DNA of 64,000 bases from Orientallactaga sibirica (GCA_036365145.1 JAEOAD010002279.1:1050001-1114000), one strand, 5' to 3'. Shown: positions 10,581 to 20,617, numbered from the stretch's first letter. Notes: a model not told the origin generated them from the letters alone. Numbers and translations are program-made.

Positions 10581-10889
10581 CCCAAATTCCCTTTCAAACC
10601 TGTTTCTGAGGTTTATGGCATGGAATTTATTTTGACTGAAGTTCATAAATTTTAACACAGTATTGGAAGTGTTTTAAAAGAAGCAATTTACCTAGCAACT
10701 CATGTGTTAGAAAGGTAAGATTAAACAAGCATACAGTGTGCCAAGAATCCAAATTTCCAGAGGCGAGCACAAGCGCTGGAGCTAGTTGAGTTTTCAAAAA
10801 AATCAATGCTTTGTCTTGTCCACATCTTCACACGCAGATCAGCTAAAGACAGGGAGGTCAAGATAATACCCCTGCTAAATGATAACCTC

Positions 10890-11030
10890 CTTTTTTTTTT
10901 TCTTCTTTTTTTGAGGCAAGCCCAACAGACTGACCTTTCTTATGTTTTTATGAACAAGAGAGAGACAGAAAGAGAGAAAATTGGTGCACCAGGGTCTCTA
11001 GCCACTGTAACAGAAATCCAAACATGCGCA
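10890..11030 (-). mobile_element. Old degraded SINE pair (B1 remnant and A-type remnant)
   Basis: 10890-10938 keeps a T tail and a shortened GAGGCAAGCCCAAC...CTGACCT core of a minus B1. 10946-11030 keeps GAGAGAGACAGAAAGAGAG, CACCAGGGTCTCTAGCCACT and AACAGAAATCC of a minus A-type SINE. Both are truncated; I found no TSD. Confidence 0.55.
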
Positions 11031-11059
11031 CCAAAGGCCCACCACCTTGATGTGACTCA

Positions 11060-11165
11060 TGAGTGGACCAGCACCTTAGTAGGGTGGGGAAGGAAAGTGA
11101 CTTGTTCAATGTCCCACAGCTAGTGCTGCTGACCTGGGGAGGCTCCTCTTCCCACCTCCAGCTGC
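11060..11165 (-). mobile_element. MIR fragment
   Basis: AGTGACTTGTTCAATGTCCC then ACAGCTAGTG matches the reverse complement of the MIR core (CACTAGCTGTG, GACCTTGGGCAAGTCAC). An ancient mammalian SINE remnant. Confidence 0.6.
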
Positions 11166-11212
11166 TGTCCTATGCTCCAGGTGGTAATACACCAAGATCT
11201 GTGTAACCTTTA

Positions 11213-11425
11213 AAACATTTTTATTTTTATTTATATTTGAGAAAGAGGCAGAGAGAGAGAGGCAGATAGGGAATTGATGTGCCAGAGCCTTTAGCCGCTG
11301 CAAACGAAATCCAGAAGCCTGCGCCACCTTGTGCATCTGACTTTTACGTGGGTCCTGGGGAATTGAACTTGGGTCCTTTAGCTTTGCAGGCTGGTGCCTT
11401 AACCGCTAAGCCATCTCTCTAGCCC
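11213..11425 (-). mobile_element. tRNA-derived SINE, A-type
   Basis: Full minus copy ending CCATCTCTCTAGCCC. Flanked by GATCTGTGT on both sides (11196 and 11431). Confidence 0.92.
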
Positions 11426-11980
11426 ATGATGATCTGTGTTCTTGTGTTAAAATTATTCTAGCATGCAATATCTGAGTGTAAGGCAATGACCAGAGGAATT
11501 CTTTTGTTTCCAGGGCTGCACTTCTTCTGCAGGGTTTATTAATTTTATTTATGTATTTGATGTCTCAGATAAAATAACAAACTAATTAGTGGGACGATTT
11601 ACTCGTGTGCTCTACCAAGGGTGTTTTACAACCTCTGTGAGAGCTTGCCTGAGTGTCGTGTCAGCAGATCCACCCTCCGTTCACTGTCCTGGATGTCAGC
11701 GACAGACACACAAGGCAAGCTGCAGGATGCTGGGACTTGTGCCTCCAGGGGCTACCTGGTGCTGTGAGGTCATGGGGCAAATAAATCATCACCCATGCCC
11801 ACCCCCCATTCCTTCACAGACAGGTGGCTTCTCGTGGGTTACAGAGATGAGAGTAAGATGTTCAGAAACCAGAGGTGGGCCATGTGGAATGAGGACCTGT
11901 GGAGCAGGGAGAATGGGGAAGCTTCTGGAAGTCTTAGCCAAACAGGTTTACAGTCCCAAGACCAAAAATAAAGGCAGGAG
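11426..11980. other. Unique sequence, no gene recognised
   Basis: Contains a 136-residue plus frame (11589-11999) that runs into the next SINE. It lacks any recognisable domain and has no obvious splice sites, so I treat it as non-coding. Confidence 0.4.
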
Positions 11981-12176
11981 GGCTGGAGAGATGGCTTAGG
12001 GGTTAAGGCGCCTGCCTGCTAAGCCTAAGAACCCGGTTCCAATCTCCAGGTCCCACATTTAGCCAGATGCAAAGTGATGCAAGGGCGCAGTGCCGTACTT
12101 GACCACGAGGGGGCACATGCATCTGGATTTCATTCACAGCAGCTGAGACACTGCTGGCGCGCCCATCTCTGTCTCC

Positions 12177-12210
<34 letters not shown>

Positions 12211-12247
12211 CTCTCTCCAAAAAAATAATAATAAAAAAAAGTTTTTA
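11981..12247 (+). mobile_element. tRNA-derived SINE, B-type
   Basis: GGCTGGAGAGATGGCTTAGGG start, a single GGTTCCAATCTCCAGGTCCC, CT/GT tract and A-rich tail. TSD AAAATAAAGGCAGGAG / AAAATAAAGGCAAGAG. Confidence 0.96.
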
Positions 12248-12400
12248 AAAAAATAAAGGCAAGAGCCGAACACCGAACATATATAATGACAGAAGATTTC
12301 GGGGCACTGCACGACGTGGGAACAAGTGTGGGAAAAGAAATGTGAAAATTCCAGGCACTGGGATGAACAGAATGGCAGAGCCAAAGCTGGGTCCATTTGC

Positions 12401-12553
12401 TGTTTTTTTTTTTTTTTTTTTTTTTTCAAATTCTCATTTGAAGTGAGCTTTCCTCCAATGTAGCCTCACCTTCCTCACGCTAGGCAGCACTTAGCTTTCT
12501 CCTTTCACTGTTTACTCTGTCCTCCTTCAGCTGTAAGCCATCCCTCCAGCCCC
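12401..12553 (-). repeat. Poly(T) run and possible SINE remnant
   Basis: About 24 consecutive T at 12403-12426. At 12533-12553 TGTAAGCCATCCCTCCAGCC resembles the 5' end of a minus-strand SINE. The sequence between is not recognisable, so the link is tentative. Confidence 0.4.
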
Positions 12554-12633
12554 ACAAGTTCTTCTTTTATGTTGACAATGACAGAGCGCATGACTCAGAA
12601 CTGGGCCAGTTGGTCTTGACTCTTTTTCTTTTC

Positions 12634-12828
12634 TTTCTCTCTCTTTTTAAAAGTGCATTATTTTTATTTGTTTGTTTATTTATTTTTGGTTTTTCAAGGT
12701 AGGATATCGCTCTACTCCAGGCTGACCTGGAATACACTATGTAGTCTCAGGCTGGCCTCCAACTCACAGCGACCCTCCTACCTCTCCTTCCAGGCGCTGG
12801 GTTTAATGGAGTGCACCACCATGCAGGC
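12634..12828 (-). mobile_element. B1 SINE, diverged
   Basis: CAAGGTAGGATATCGCTCTA, CAGGCTGACCTGGAATACAC and TGGAGTGCACCACCATGC keep the B1 order with many changes. Part of a four-element nest (12613-13340). Confidence 0.9.
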
Positions 12829-12848
12829 TCTTTTTTTCTTTTTACTAC

Positions 12849-13042
12849 TTTATTTTATTTATTCATTTGAGAGAGAAAGAAAGAAAGAGAATGGGTGTGC
12901 CAGGGCCTCCAGCCATGGCAAACGCAACTCCTCATGCATGCACCACCCTGTGCATCTGGCTTATGTGAGTCCTAAGGAATCCAACTTGGGTCCTTTGGTT
13001 TTGCAGGCAAGTGCCTTTACCACTAAGCCATCTCCCCAGCCC
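12849..13042 (-). mobile_element. tRNA-derived SINE, A-type
   Basis: TTTATTTTATTTATTCATTT tail, GA tract, body, and 5' end CCATCTCCCCAGCCC. Follows the B1 directly. Confidence 0.92.
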
Positions 13043-13056
13043 ATGTATTTTATTTT

Positions 13057-13110
13057 ATTTTATTTTTAATATTTCATTTTTATTTATTTATGTGAGAGAG
13101 AAAGGGAACC
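13057..13110 (-). mobile_element. SINE 3' tail fragment
   Basis: Only the tail (TTTTATTTATTTATGTGAGAG) and a little GA tract of a minus SINE remain before another element begins. It was probably cut by the insertion at 13112. Confidence 0.6.
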
Positions 13111-13111
13111 T

Positions 13112-13330
13112 TTTTTATTTAAAACATTTTATTTATTAATTTGAGGGAGAGAGAGAGAGGCAGATGGAAAGAAAGAGAACGGGTGCGCCAGGGCCTTCAG
13201 CTGCCGAAATGAACTCCAGACACATGTGCCACCTTGTGCATCTGGCTTATGTGGATCCTGGGGGTTTGAACTAGGGTCCTTTGGCTTTTCAGGCAAGTGT
13301 CTTAACCACTAGGCAACCTTTCTAGTCCCA
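13112..13330 (-). mobile_element. tRNA-derived SINE, A-type
   Basis: Tail, GA tract, body, and a mutated 5' end (CAACCTTTCTAGTCC). Followed by GTCTTGATTC (13331-13340), which resembles GTCTTGACTC at 12613-12622 and suggests an outer target duplication around the whole nest. Confidence 0.92.
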
Positions 13331-13619
13331 GTCTTGATTCTAAAAGAGGCCCCCACAGATGGTGGGGTTCTAGAGCCTGTCGGGCGCATGGTCAGAGCAT
13401 CAACATCTTTGGCAAGTATCTGAAATTACTGCCTAAAAAACCTAATTCTACCGTTTACCATTTAGCCCATGCCTTTCATACACCAGTCACCATGTTTAGA
13501 AAGGATTGATAACAAGCGTGTCCAAAGTTATACAAAAACCCACTGTCTCGATAAGAAAATGTTTCATTCATATGTGCAGTGTTGATGCTAAACACCAAAG
13601 ATATAAAGACTGAAGTCAA

Positions 13620-13763
13620 GCCGGGCGCGGTGGCGCACGCCTTTAATCCCAGCACTCAGGAGGCAGAGGTAGGAGGATCGCCGAGAGTTCGAGGCCACCC
13701 TGAGACTACATAGTGAATTCCAGGTCAGCCTGGACCAGAGTGAGACCCTACCTTGCAAAAATC

Positions 13764-13800
<37 letters not shown>

Positions 13801-13801
13801 A
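13620..13801 (+). mobile_element. B1 SINE with (ATA)n tail
   Basis: GCCGGGCGCGGTGGCGCACG start. The A tail has turned into about 11 AAT repeats. TSD ACTGAAGTCAA / ACTAAAGTCAA. Confidence 0.95.
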
Positions 13802-14119
13802 ACTAAAGTCAAACACTGGGGGGAAAAGGTGGCCATCACTAACATTCTTCGACTGTGAATCAGAAAGATAGCGAAGCTTGCTATTACTGGAGTTTTACAC
13901 TTGGCACCTACAGGAAGCTAGGAAAAACACCTGCATTTCTGGGAGCTGTGCAGGGAACTCAGATTCTTGCCAGCTCTCCAGAGCAGAACTGTCCTGAGGC
14001 CCTCAATGCTCTCAGCCAACAACCTCTCGTCTCTTCCTGATCTGAGACCCCGCGCTGTCAGTAACGTTGCATGGAAGTACCAGGAGAAAAGCAGGTGTAT
14101 CCAGATCTCTCCAGGCGGC

Positions 14120-14375
14120 CAGTGTCTGAGGCAGTTTGGGCCATTAGAACAGAATTACATCAATGAGCCACATCGTTTCTGAACAGTTCTTGAGGCTGGA
14201 AGTCTCATCTGGCAGAGAGATTGAGACAGGGCCCTTTGGGAATCTCTCCTGTAAGGACGCTAATACCGCTCTCGAGGCCTCGCCCCCACAACCTCTTCGT
14301 CTCCCAAGGGTTCCATCTCGGAACAGTGTCGCGTTGAGAGCTGTCGCACATGCTTTGCAGAGATGCACAGACATC
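14120..14375 (-). mobile_element. MaLR LTR fragment (MST/MLT1 type)
   Basis: CAGTTCTTGAGGCTGGAAGTC, then CTGTAAGGACGCTAATACC and CCCAAGGGTTCCATC follow the reverse complement of the mammalian MaLR LTR: the PolyA region CAGCCTCCAGAACTGTGAG, then the GGCACTAATCCC and CCAAAGGCCCCA blocks. Recognised by pattern. Ancient and immobile, with no internal sequence beside it. Confidence 0.65.
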
Positions 14376-14599
14376 TTACACCCCTGCAGTAGACCTGACT
14401 GCTCCTGGAGAGCAGGCTGTATTTGACCTCCGTAGGGGTGCGCAGAGGCTCAGCACCAGAAGTCCAAAACTATTGCTACAGCCCAGGCGTGAGCATTCAA
14501 AATTGCTTCTCCAGACGCTAAGTCTCTAGCGTGTGCTTTTTGTCTCATTCGATTTTCGGTTTGGGTGTGACATCATGCAACCAGCCTGTGTCAGATTCC

Positions 14600-14742
14600 C
14601 TTTTTCTGCCTCAGGATTAGCTGTGACATTGGTCACCCTCTGACACACTCTGTTTGGTCACTTATCCATCCACGATCTATCTTCATCTCCTCACTTTGAG
14701 AGTCATGAAGGCAGAACCATATGTTTATTCTTTTTTTTTTTG

Positions 14743-14783
<41 letters not shown>

Positions 14784-15108
14784 TTTTTGGAGAGAGACAC
14801 AGACAGACAGAGAGAGAGAGAGAGGGAGACAGATAGAGATGAGCGTGCCAGCATTCTCTCAGCTGCTGCAAACGAAATCCAGATGCATGCGCCCCCTTAT
14901 GGGCAAGTGCGGCATTGCGCCTTTGCATCACTTTGTGTCTTGCTAAACGTGGGACCTGGAGATTGGAACCGGGTTCTTAGGCTTAGCAGGCAGGCGCCTT
15001 AACCACTAAGCCATCTCTCCAGCCCCATATGTTTATTCTTAACATCCCATGATCAAAGCAGTGTTTGGCAGCTAGACTCTCAATAAATATTTAGCAATGA
15101 ATCATGAT
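14600..15108 (+). mobile_element. L2 fragment split by a SINE
   Basis: TGAGAGTCATGAAGGCAGAA (left of the SINE) and CAGTGTTTGGCAGCTAGACT then CTCAATAAATATTTAGCAATGAA (right of it) reproduce the L2 3' end in order. A SINE with a 16-bp TSD interrupts at 14732/14733. Confidence 0.65.
14733..15024 (-). mobile_element. tRNA-derived SINE, B-type, inside L2
   Basis: T run, then (TTTA)n at 14746-14787, GA tract and B-type body with a single B box. Perfect 16-bp TSD CCATATGTTTATTCTT at 14717-14732 and 15025-15040. Confidence 0.97.
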
Positions 15109-15174
15109 CAACGACAGAATGGAGGAAGGAATTGGGTGGATACATGTGGCCTATGAGCTGTCAAAACTTAGGGT

Positions 15175-15312
15175 TAGCCAGGCATGGTGGCGCACGCTTT
15201 TAATCCCAGCACTCGGGAGGCAGAAGTAGGAGGATCACCATGAGTTCGAGGCCAGTCTGAGACTACATAGTGAATTCCATGTCAGCCTGGACAAGAGTGA
15301 AACCCTATGTTG

Positions 15313-15343
<31 letters not shown>

Positions 15344-15352
15344 CAAAAATAA
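15175..15352 (+). mobile_element. B1 SINE
   Basis: AGCCAGGCATGGTGGCGCAC start, AAAACAAAACAAAACAAAAC tail. Short flanking similarity ACTTAGG on both sides. Confidence 0.94.
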
Positions 15353-15380
15353 AGACACTTAGGATAAAATTCCAATAATT

Positions 15381-15559
15381 AGCCGGGCATGGTAGTGCAC
15401 GCCTTTAATCCCAGCACTCGGAGGCAGAGGTAGGAGGGTCACTGAGAGTTTGAGGCCACTTGGAGACTATACGGTGAATTCCAGGTCAGCCTGGGCTAGA
15501 GTGAGACCCTACCTCGAAAAACAAAAAACAAGCAAACAAACAAAAAAACCCTCACAAAC
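15381..15559 (+). mobile_element. B1 SINE
   Basis: AGCCGGGCATGGTAGTGCAC start. TSD AAAATTCCAATAATT (15366-15380) and AAAATTGCAGTAATT (about 15561-15575), 13 of 15 identical. Confidence 0.95.
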
Positions 15560-15948
15560 AAAATTGCAGTAATTAAGGTATTTTAGGCACATACACTGGG
15601 ATTGAAAACAAGAACAGTGGAATAAATGTAGAGCTAAAAAATAGACTCCAAAGAGTTGAAACTTAGTATGTGACAGATAAATCATTACAAATAAATGTCA
15701 AAATGATGAACTGAGAAATAAGTGGTACTATGAAAAAATGATTGAATCCTGACCTCATGTCATACAAACATCATTAGTTCCAAGTAGATGAAATGTGCAA
15801 GGCATTACTTAAAAACCCTTAAAAGGACCCATAAACCTATACACAAGACCTTTTGCACCTAGGGGTGGATATGGATCTATTGAATAAAACAAAACACTTA
15901 AAAAACAAATACAAATATATGCTATCACATTCATGTTTAAAACCTGTA

Positions 15949-16194
15949 GGGCTGGAGAGATGGTTTAGTGGTTAAGGTGCCTGCCTGCTAAGCCTAAGAA
16001 CACTGGTTCCAATCTCAAGTGCTTCCAATTTCCAGGTCCTACGTTTAGCCAGAAAAATATTTGTGGGCTGGAGAGACACACATCTGGATTTCTTTCACAG
16101 CTGCTGAGAGACTGCTGCCGGGCCCATCTCTAAGTCTTCCTCTCCCTCTCTATTCTCTCAGGTCCCAAAAATAAATAAAATAATAATAAAAAAA
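15949..16194 (+). mobile_element. tRNA-derived SINE, B-type, with templated internal replacement
   Basis: TSD TGTTTAAAACCTGTA / TGTTAAACCTGTAT. The B-box region is duplicated (16004-16035). At 16053-16076 the normal GATGCAAAGTGACGCAAG segment (about 48 bp) is replaced by 24 bases identical to 16253-16276, the 5' flank plus start of the next SINE. Confidence 0.93.
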
Positions 16195-16264
16195 TGTTAA
16201 ACCTGTATATGTTACTATACACAAAGCAAGAAATTAAAGTTTGGACTAGGAAAAAAATATTTGT

Positions 16265-16449
16265 GGGCTGGAGAGATGGCTTAGCAGTGAAGGCGCCTGC
16301 TTGTCAAGCCTAAGAACACCCATTCGATTCTCCAGGTCCCACGTTTAGCCAGATGCAAAGTGACGCAAGTGTGCAATGCTGAACTTGCCCACAAGGGCGC
16401 GCACATGTCTGGAGTTTGTTCACAGTGGCTGAGAGTCCACTGATGAACC

Positions 16450-16486
<37 letters not shown>

Positions 16487-16499
16487 AAAAAAATAAATA
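16265..16499 (+). mobile_element. tRNA-derived SINE, B-type
   Basis: GGCTGGAGAGATGGCTTAGC start, B box CATTCGATTCTCC, (CT)15-like tract, AAATAAAAAAATAAAT tail. Abuts the next SINE without a gap. Confidence 0.94.
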
Positions 16500-16500
16500 G

Positions 16501-16715
16501 GGCTGGAGAGATGGCTTTGCAGTCAAGGTGTTTGCCTGCAAAACCAAAGGACCCTGGCTTGATTCTCCAGGACCCACATAAGCCAGATGCACAAAGCGGC
16601 ACATGTGTCTGGAGTTCGTTTGCAGTGGCTGGAGGCCCTGGCAACCCATTCTCTTCCTCTCTCTCCATCTCTCTCTCTGCCTCTTTCTCAAGTAAATAAA
16701 TAAATAAATAAAATT
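16501..16715 (+). mobile_element. tRNA-derived SINE, A-type
   Basis: Begins directly after the tail of the previous SINE. B box GGCTTGATTCTCC, CTCT tract, (AAAT)n tail. Confidence 0.94.
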
Positions 16716-17070
16716 TAAAAATAAACTTAAAAAGACACCATGACATATTTTATATGTACAAGATTAAAAATTTGAAAGGTCTGGCCATACTGAGTCATAT
16801 GAATGATATGAACTGATGAACTGATGAGAGATTAATATAAAAGTTAGCATCTCCATATATAGGGCAACCTACAATACTCTTTAACAGAGGAGACATAGCC
16901 TCTTTAACCGGCAACCTTCACAGTCGAGTTTGCTCTCACACTTACAGACACAAACGGTGTCTCCTGTCCACCTGTGTTAGCACAACTCAGAAACCACCAA
17001 AATGTACATCATTATGCATGCTTGAGTAAGAATGTGATTAAAAACAATCCTATCTAACTGTTAAATAATT

Positions 17071-17172
17071 AGGGCAGTGGAGCTGGCTCAGTGGTTAAAA
17101 GTGAAAGGCTGCTGGCCAAAGCTTGTTTCTTCAAAACCCACTTAAAGCCGGATGCAAAGTGGCACACGTGTC
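17071..17172 (+). mobile_element. Old 3'-truncated B2-like SINE
   Basis: GGGCAGTGGAGCTGGCTCAG TGG, CCCACTTAAAGCC and GATGCAAAGTGGCACACG keep the SINE 5' half with heavy divergence. CT and A tails are missing. Confidence 0.55.
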
Positions 17173-17539
17173 TCTGCTCCCAAAACACCCTAAGGTAAAG
17201 CGAGGTGGATGTATCGGGAAGGAAGCCATGACTGAATCTGCCTATGTCTACAGTGTGTCATCCATAAAGGGACAGACCTGAATGCAGAATCTGTGGTACA
17301 ATGATGGCATCCGGCCAGGCTGGCAGCGGTACATAGGTTTTTGTTATAATTACATCTATATTCAACTTCATGCTTGAAGCACTTCCTAAGTCTGAGAGTA
17401 CTTAAGTGTAACTATGAGAAAATAAAGTTCAAGACACAGGATGTCAAAGAGTACCCTGGGGCACAGTAAAAATATTAGCTGAATTTTGCTGTAGGGGGGG
17501 AAAGCCTGAGTGTAGTCCTAGGTGAAGGGACTTTTGTTC

Positions 17540-17665
17540 CCAGCAGTTAGATGAAACCAGGTCTTGGAACCAGGCACTATGGGTTGGAATGTTGGCTTGG
17601 ACATTTACTAAGGTGTTTAAATTTGAACATCAGTTTCCTTGCCTTTCAAAGTAGACATGTGGACT
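17540..17665 (+). mobile_element. MIR element
   Basis: GGTCTTGGAACCAGGCACTA, TTGGCTTGGACATTTACTAA and ATCAGTTTCCTTGCC follow MIR order (GGAGCCAGACTGCC, CCACTTACTAG, CTCAGTTTCCTCA). Confidence 0.65.
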
Positions 17666-17689
17666 TATGGAAACAAAATAGAAAGCAAC

Positions 17690-17880
17690 AGGGAAAAATC
17701 AAATGGGTTCTTTAGAAAGATCATTGAAATATACAAACCTTTATCTACATGGATGGCGAACAAAAGTTTTGACGAAAATGGCAAGTAAAATAATGGGCAA
17801 TACCACCAATTTTACATAAATAAAAAAATGATGATAAAGTAGAAAAAAAGACCTCCCCAAATATCAGTGGGGGCATGAAA
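17690..17880 (+). mobile_element. L1 ORF2 relic
   Basis: GGGTTCTTTAGAAAGATCAT, then TGAAATATACAAACCTTTAT and later ACATAAATAAAAAAATGATG mirror a stretch of the L1 reverse-transcriptase ORF (GATCAATGAAATTGACAAAC). Broken frame, no coding potential. Not contiguous in ORF2 order with the 3' L1 piece before it, so probably a separate fragment. Confidence 0.6.
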
Positions 17881-17969
17881 TGAGATAAGGTTTATTATCC
17901 TTGGCATGCATCCTGACACACAATGGAAAGGAAGGTTGTCATGTGTTCATGGGTACCAGGTCTTTTATT

Positions 17970-18252
17970 TTTTTTTATATTTATATTTATTTTGGAGAGA
18001 GACACAGAGAGAGACAGAGAGAGAGAGAGGGAGAGGAAGACAGAGAGAGATGGGCGCACCAGCAGTCTCTCAGCTGCTGCGAACGAAATCCAGATGCGTG
18101 CGCCCCCTTGTGGTCAAGTGCAGCATTGCGCCCTTGCGTCACTTTGCATCTGGCTCAACTTGGGACCTGGAGATTGGAACTGCTGGAGATTGGAACCAGC
18201 GTTCTTAGTCTTAGGAAGCAGGCGCCTTAACCACTAAGCCATCTCTCCAGCC
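17970..18252 (-). mobile_element. tRNA-derived SINE, B-type, duplicated B box
   Basis: GA tract, B-type body, two 16-bp units at 18167-18198 doubling the B-box region, 5' end CCATCTCTCCAGCC. Inserted in the T tail of an older minus B1. Confidence 0.95.
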
Positions 18253-18258
18253 TCTTTT

Positions 18259-18412
18259 AGGTTTTTGAGTTATGGCCTTAGTGTCTCAGGCTGTCCTGGA
18301 ACTCACTAAGGAGTCCAGCCTGGCCTTGAACTTCAGATTAGACTTGCAATTTGGCCAGGGCTTCAATTATAGACATGCGCCACCATGCCCGGATGTGTGC
18401 CACCATGCCCAG
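18259..18412 (-). mobile_element. Old diverged B1
   Basis: TTTTTGAGTTATGGCC, CAGGCTGTCCTGGAACTCAC and ATGCGCCACCATGCCC keep the B1 order. The 5' end is locally duplicated (GCGCCACCATGCCCGG then GTGCCACCATGCCCAG). Confidence 0.75.
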
Positions 18413-18465
18413 CAGAGCACCGGGTCTTGATGTGAAAAAAACACAAACTTGTTTCTCTCTTGTTG

Positions 18466-18570
18466 TTTGGTTATTTTAGAGTCACCCAGTTTATCAGTAA
18501 GAAAACCGAGGCCTATGAAAGTCAAATAATTTGCCTCACCTAACACCATCTAATTTACCAAGTCTTCCTA
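18466..18570 (-). mobile_element. MIR fragment
   Basis: CAGTTTATCAGTAAGAAAAC then CGAGGCCTATGAAAGTCAAA and TTGCCTCACC match the reverse of MIR (TTTACAGATGAGGAAACTGAGGC, then TTGCCCAAGGTC). Confidence 0.55.
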
Positions 18571-18893
18571 CGGAGAAATGGAACTGTACATTAATATTCT
18601 GGCTGTATTTCACTAGTTTTACAAATAGACTAAATTGAATTTCTATAAAACACAACCATAATCTACACTGTAGATTTTTCTTCCCTCTTTTGAGCAGGGG
18701 CTCAACCAGCCATTGCTCATTTAGTCTAATAACATGTACCTACTTCGTTTATGCACATGTAACCACAAACATGTAAAATAACTGGGTTGTAACCAGATCA
18801 ACACTCCTGCCTGAATCAGAGTCATGGACTTGGAATCCAGTTGCAGATCACTAAGTGTGGTTGTCCATTATGTGAGGGTTTTGTATTTGTCTT

Positions 18894-18923
18894 GGTTTGT
18901 TGGTTTGTTTTGTTTTGTTTTCT

Positions 18924-18955
<32 letters not shown>

Positions 18956-19090
18956 AGGTAGGGTCTCACTCTAGTCCAGGCTGAGCTGGAATTCACTATG
19001 TAGTCTCAGGGTGGCCTTGAACTCATGGTGATCCTCCTACCTCTGCCTCCCGAGTGCTGGGATTAAAGGCGTGCGCCACCACGCCCGGCT
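18894..19090 (-). mobile_element. B1 SINE
   Basis: Poly(T) of about 28 with TTTTG motifs, full body to CACCACGCCCGGCT. TSD GTATTTGTCTT at 18883-18893 and 19091-19101. Confidence 0.96.
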
Positions 19091-19101
19091 GTATTTGTCT
19101 T

Positions 19102-19460
19102 TTTAAACCGATGTATGAAAACTCGCTGCCTCTCAGCTCTTTGTCTTCAATGGTCTGAAAATCCAAACGGAACTTCACCTTGTATCGTCACGATTATTTT
19201 GAGTGAACAGTTTTCTTCAATGCAATTTTCGTCAAGTCGATTCCATTGATTAAATATTTATTCATTCGCTTTCTCCTTCCTTCCCGGCTGCTGGAAGCAC
19301 TGATTGACAGCTCTGTGGCAGTCTCAGGGTTAGGTTCATGGGGAGCAAAAGTCAATGAGGAATGACAACTTCATCAGAAGAGCTCACAGCTTCCGAGACA
19401 GGGATGGAAATGGGCAAAGCCAGTGCCAAGAGTCACCATCAGAAAGAGGCTCACAAGACA
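19102..19460. other. Unique sequence with a possible L2 trace
   Basis: ATTAAATATTTATTCATTCG near 19250 recalls the reverse complement of the L2 3' end, but too little follows to be sure. No coding frame recognised. Confidence 0.35.
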
Positions 19461-19662
19461 GGGCTGGAGAGATGGCTTAGCGGTTAAGGCATTTGCCTGC
19501 AAAGCCAACGGACCCAGGTTCGATGCCCCAGCACCCATGCACATGTGTCTGTGGTTCATTGGCAGTGGCTGGAGGCCCTGGGGTGCCCATTCTCTCTATG
19601 TCTGTCTCTCTTCTATCTCTTTCTCAGCTTGCAAATAAATAAATAAAATAAAAATTAAAAAA
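19461..19662 (+). mobile_element. tRNA-derived SINE, A-type, internally shortened
   Basis: Canonical 5' half, then CCCAGCACCCATGCACATGTG where the GCCAGATGCACAAGG stretch should be, so about 35 bp is missing. (AAAT)n tail. Confidence 0.93.
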
Positions 19663-19751
19663 GTTAAACTTCTCCATGGGATAAGTTCAAAGCCTTGTTA
19701 TGTTATATGAAATGTGTTTCCCATATCTTCACAATTTTCATCTTATTTTTT

Positions 19752-20006
19752 TTTTTATTTTTAGAGAGAGAGAGACACACAGAGACAGACAGACAGAGAG
19801 GGAGAGGGAGACAGATAGAGATGGGCGCGCCAGCAGTCTCTCAGCTGCTGTGAATGAAATCCAGATGTGTGCGCCCCCTTGTGGTCAAGTGTGGCATTGC
19901 GCTCTTGCGTCACTTTGCATCTGCTAAACGTGGGACCTGGAGATTGGAACCGGGTTCTTAGGCTTAGCAGGCAGGCGCCTTAACTGCTAAGCCATCTCTC
20001 CAGCCC
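19752..20006 (-). mobile_element. tRNA-derived SINE, B-type
   Basis: GA tract, B-type body, single B box, 5' end CCATCTCTCCAGCCC. TSD TCATCTTATTTTT / TCATGTTATTTTT. Confidence 0.95.
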
Positions 20007-20325
20007 TCATGTTATTTTTGAATGTACACAATGCTGTTAGCAGGAACACCACCACTCACCGTCATTATTCTAGTTGCTGTTTCTCTCTTACAAGTAACGC
20101 TGGGCTGAATATCTGCCCACAAATACTGGTCTGCATTTGAGATCGTTTCCTTAAGAAGAAATTCCGAAGGGGAACTGTAGATTACATGGTGTGACCACTT
20201 GTAAGAACCTTGACATTTTCTCTAGTGCCTGTCTCTTAACTGATCTGATTGTGCAAGAGGACAAACCCTTCAGAGAGACAGGTGGATTATCAACAATGGC
20301 GAGTCCTCAAAAACCCTTGCACTCC

Positions 20326-20537
20326 AGGCTGGAGGAATGGCTTAGCGATTAAAGTGCTTGCCTGTGAAGCCTAAGGACCCAGGTTTGATTCCTCAGGACC
20401 CACATAAGCCAGATGCACAAGGGGGCGCATGAGTCTGGAGTTCATTTGCAGTGGCTAGAGACCCTGGCATGCCCATTCTCTCTCTCTCTCTCTACTTCTA
20501 CTTCTCTAAATAAATAAATAAAATATATTTTTAAAAA
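20326..20537 (+). mobile_element. tRNA-derived SINE, A-type
   Basis: GGCTGGAGGAATGGCTTAGC start, B box GGTTTGATTCC, CTCT tract, AAATAAATAAATAAAA tail. Flanks CCTTGCACTC / CTTTGCACTC. Confidence 0.94.
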
Positions 20538-20588
20538 AATCTTTGCACTCTTCTAAGGATGTGTGTACATACACATGTTTCTGAAAGA

Positions 20589-20617
20589 CACACACACACA
20601 CACACACAACACACACC
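20589..20617. repeat. (CA)n microsatellite
   Basis: About 13 CA units with one slip (CACAACACACAC). Confidence 0.95.

Larger units (their letters stand above)
9700..10660 (-). mobile_element. Ancient L1M 3' region, interrupted
   Basis: Includes ATTTTAATGGCTTCATAATA, CCACTGTGGATGAATCCAT, AAGATGAATTTTCCTAAAAG, TGGGTAACAGGC and CTACCAAATTCCCTTTC. These follow the reverse-complement layout of an old L1 tail. A (GT)n at 10149 and a SINE at 10341 interrupt it. Diverged; edges approximate. Confidence 0.55.
15110..17460 (+). mobile_element. Ancient L1 (ORF2 end and 3' UTR), cut by several SINEs
   Basis: Pieces at 15110-15174, 15353-15380, 15560-15948, 16195-16264, 16716-17070 and 17173-17460 read in one order like old L1: GACAGATAAATCATTACA, ACTATGAAAAAATGATTGAA, CTGACCTCATGTCATACA, CAGAAACCACCAAAATGTAC, and near the end GTACATAGGTTTTTGTTATA then GCTTGAAGCACTTCC. 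No open frame survives. Recognition is by motif order, so the edges are soft. Confidence 0.6.

Noticed and set aside
12653..13069. 138-residue plus frame
   Set aside because: Consists of an antisense B1 followed by an antisense tRNA-SINE; no host coding sequence.
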